IMG/VR virus record: IMGVR_UViG_3300025138_000115
Location: 1 to 37,676 of that record
Direction: 5' to 3' (one strand)
DNA length: 37,676 nucleotides
DNA from: a virus
Shown: positions 37,585 to 37,676 of the stretch, one piece after another
Numbering within the stretch: the first letter of the stretch is position 1
Layout: each line of letters starts with the position of its first letter
Made by a program: the position numbers and the translations under genes
The notes under the pieces: model-generated
Told to the model about the DNA's origin: nothing
What the model saw: the letters and a program-made list of their open reading frames with translations, nothing else
Databases searched by the model: none

Positions 37585-37676
37585 TATTTACCTCCTTTAT
37601 GTTCTTTATAGTGATTGTGTAAAATTAAAAATCCACCACCTCCAATAATAGTGCCAAATACAAATTCAATTGTAAA
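37578..37676. repeat. Terminal direct repeat B (right copy)
   Basis: Identical to 364-462 and running to the window edge, so the true homology probably continues. Confidence 0.95.
37584..37676 (-). CDS. Small hydrophobic membrane protein, partial copy
   Basis: The C-terminal 30 residues or so of the 50-residue membrane protein also encoded at 370..522, cut by the right edge. The sequence is identical in the shared part. Confidence 0.7.
   Translation of the reverse strand, partial: FTIEFVFGTIIGGGGFLILHNHYKEHKGGK

Overview
The window is an almost complete, circularly assembling genome of a short-tailed (T7-like, podovirus-type) dsDNA phage. The DNA is A+T-rich (about two thirds A+T by eye). 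Gene content and order resemble small marine podoviruses such as the HTVC010P-like phages of SAR11 bacteria; this is an inference from the proteins, not a database match. There are no rRNA, tRNA or CRISPR features and no integrase. I see no phage RNA polymerase or DNA polymerase, so transcription and DNA synthesis probably depend on host enzymes. The two window ends carry the same locus twice (104-bp and 99-bp identical segments) with different genes between them. The unit genome is therefore about 37.1-37.2 kb, and one accessory locus is represented by two alleles.

Four transcription blocks leave two divergent control regions. (1) From 1923-2038, the right-hand block (2039-26640, +) holds TerS, TerL, a GNAT-like protein, portal, scaffold, capsid, tail tubes, the ejectosome proteins (including a 2255-residue giant with transglycosylase and metallopeptidase signatures) and three tail-fibre/tip genes. 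(2) From the same region leftwards, and across the circle junction, runs a string of tiny overlapping genes (37071-37676 and 1-1922, -), many encoding single membrane segments. (3) From 31598-31713 leftwards, a block (31597-26624, -) encodes an SSB-like protein, an Fe-S type PD-(D/E)XK nuclease, a DUF3310 protein, small membrane/export proteins, holin, T4-type lysozyme and a metallophosphoesterase. (4) From 31714 rightwards, the replication block (+) encodes a Cro-like repressor, then an intergenic origin-like array, a DUF1376 protein, a RepB-type primase, a DEAH helicase and a Ref-like HNH nuclease. Blocks 1 and 3 converge on a hairpin at 26591-26623; blocks 2 and 4 converge at 37059-37071.

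The most interesting system is regulatory. A 14-bp palindrome (TTAAC-N4-GTTAA) sits at both divergent control regions and in front of the TerL operon. Three copies stand in tandem between the SSB and Cro operons, with half-sites doubling as -35 boxes, much like a lambda operator region but in a phage with no visible CI or integrase. Just downstream are seven tandem 11-bp repeats followed by eight tandem 6-bp repeats, a strong candidate replication origin. Several promoters lie so close to their start codons that the messages should be leaderless. Other points of note are a GC-rich non-coding stretch between terS and the terL operon, and a cupredoxin-like domain with intact type-1 copper ligands in a tail fibre.
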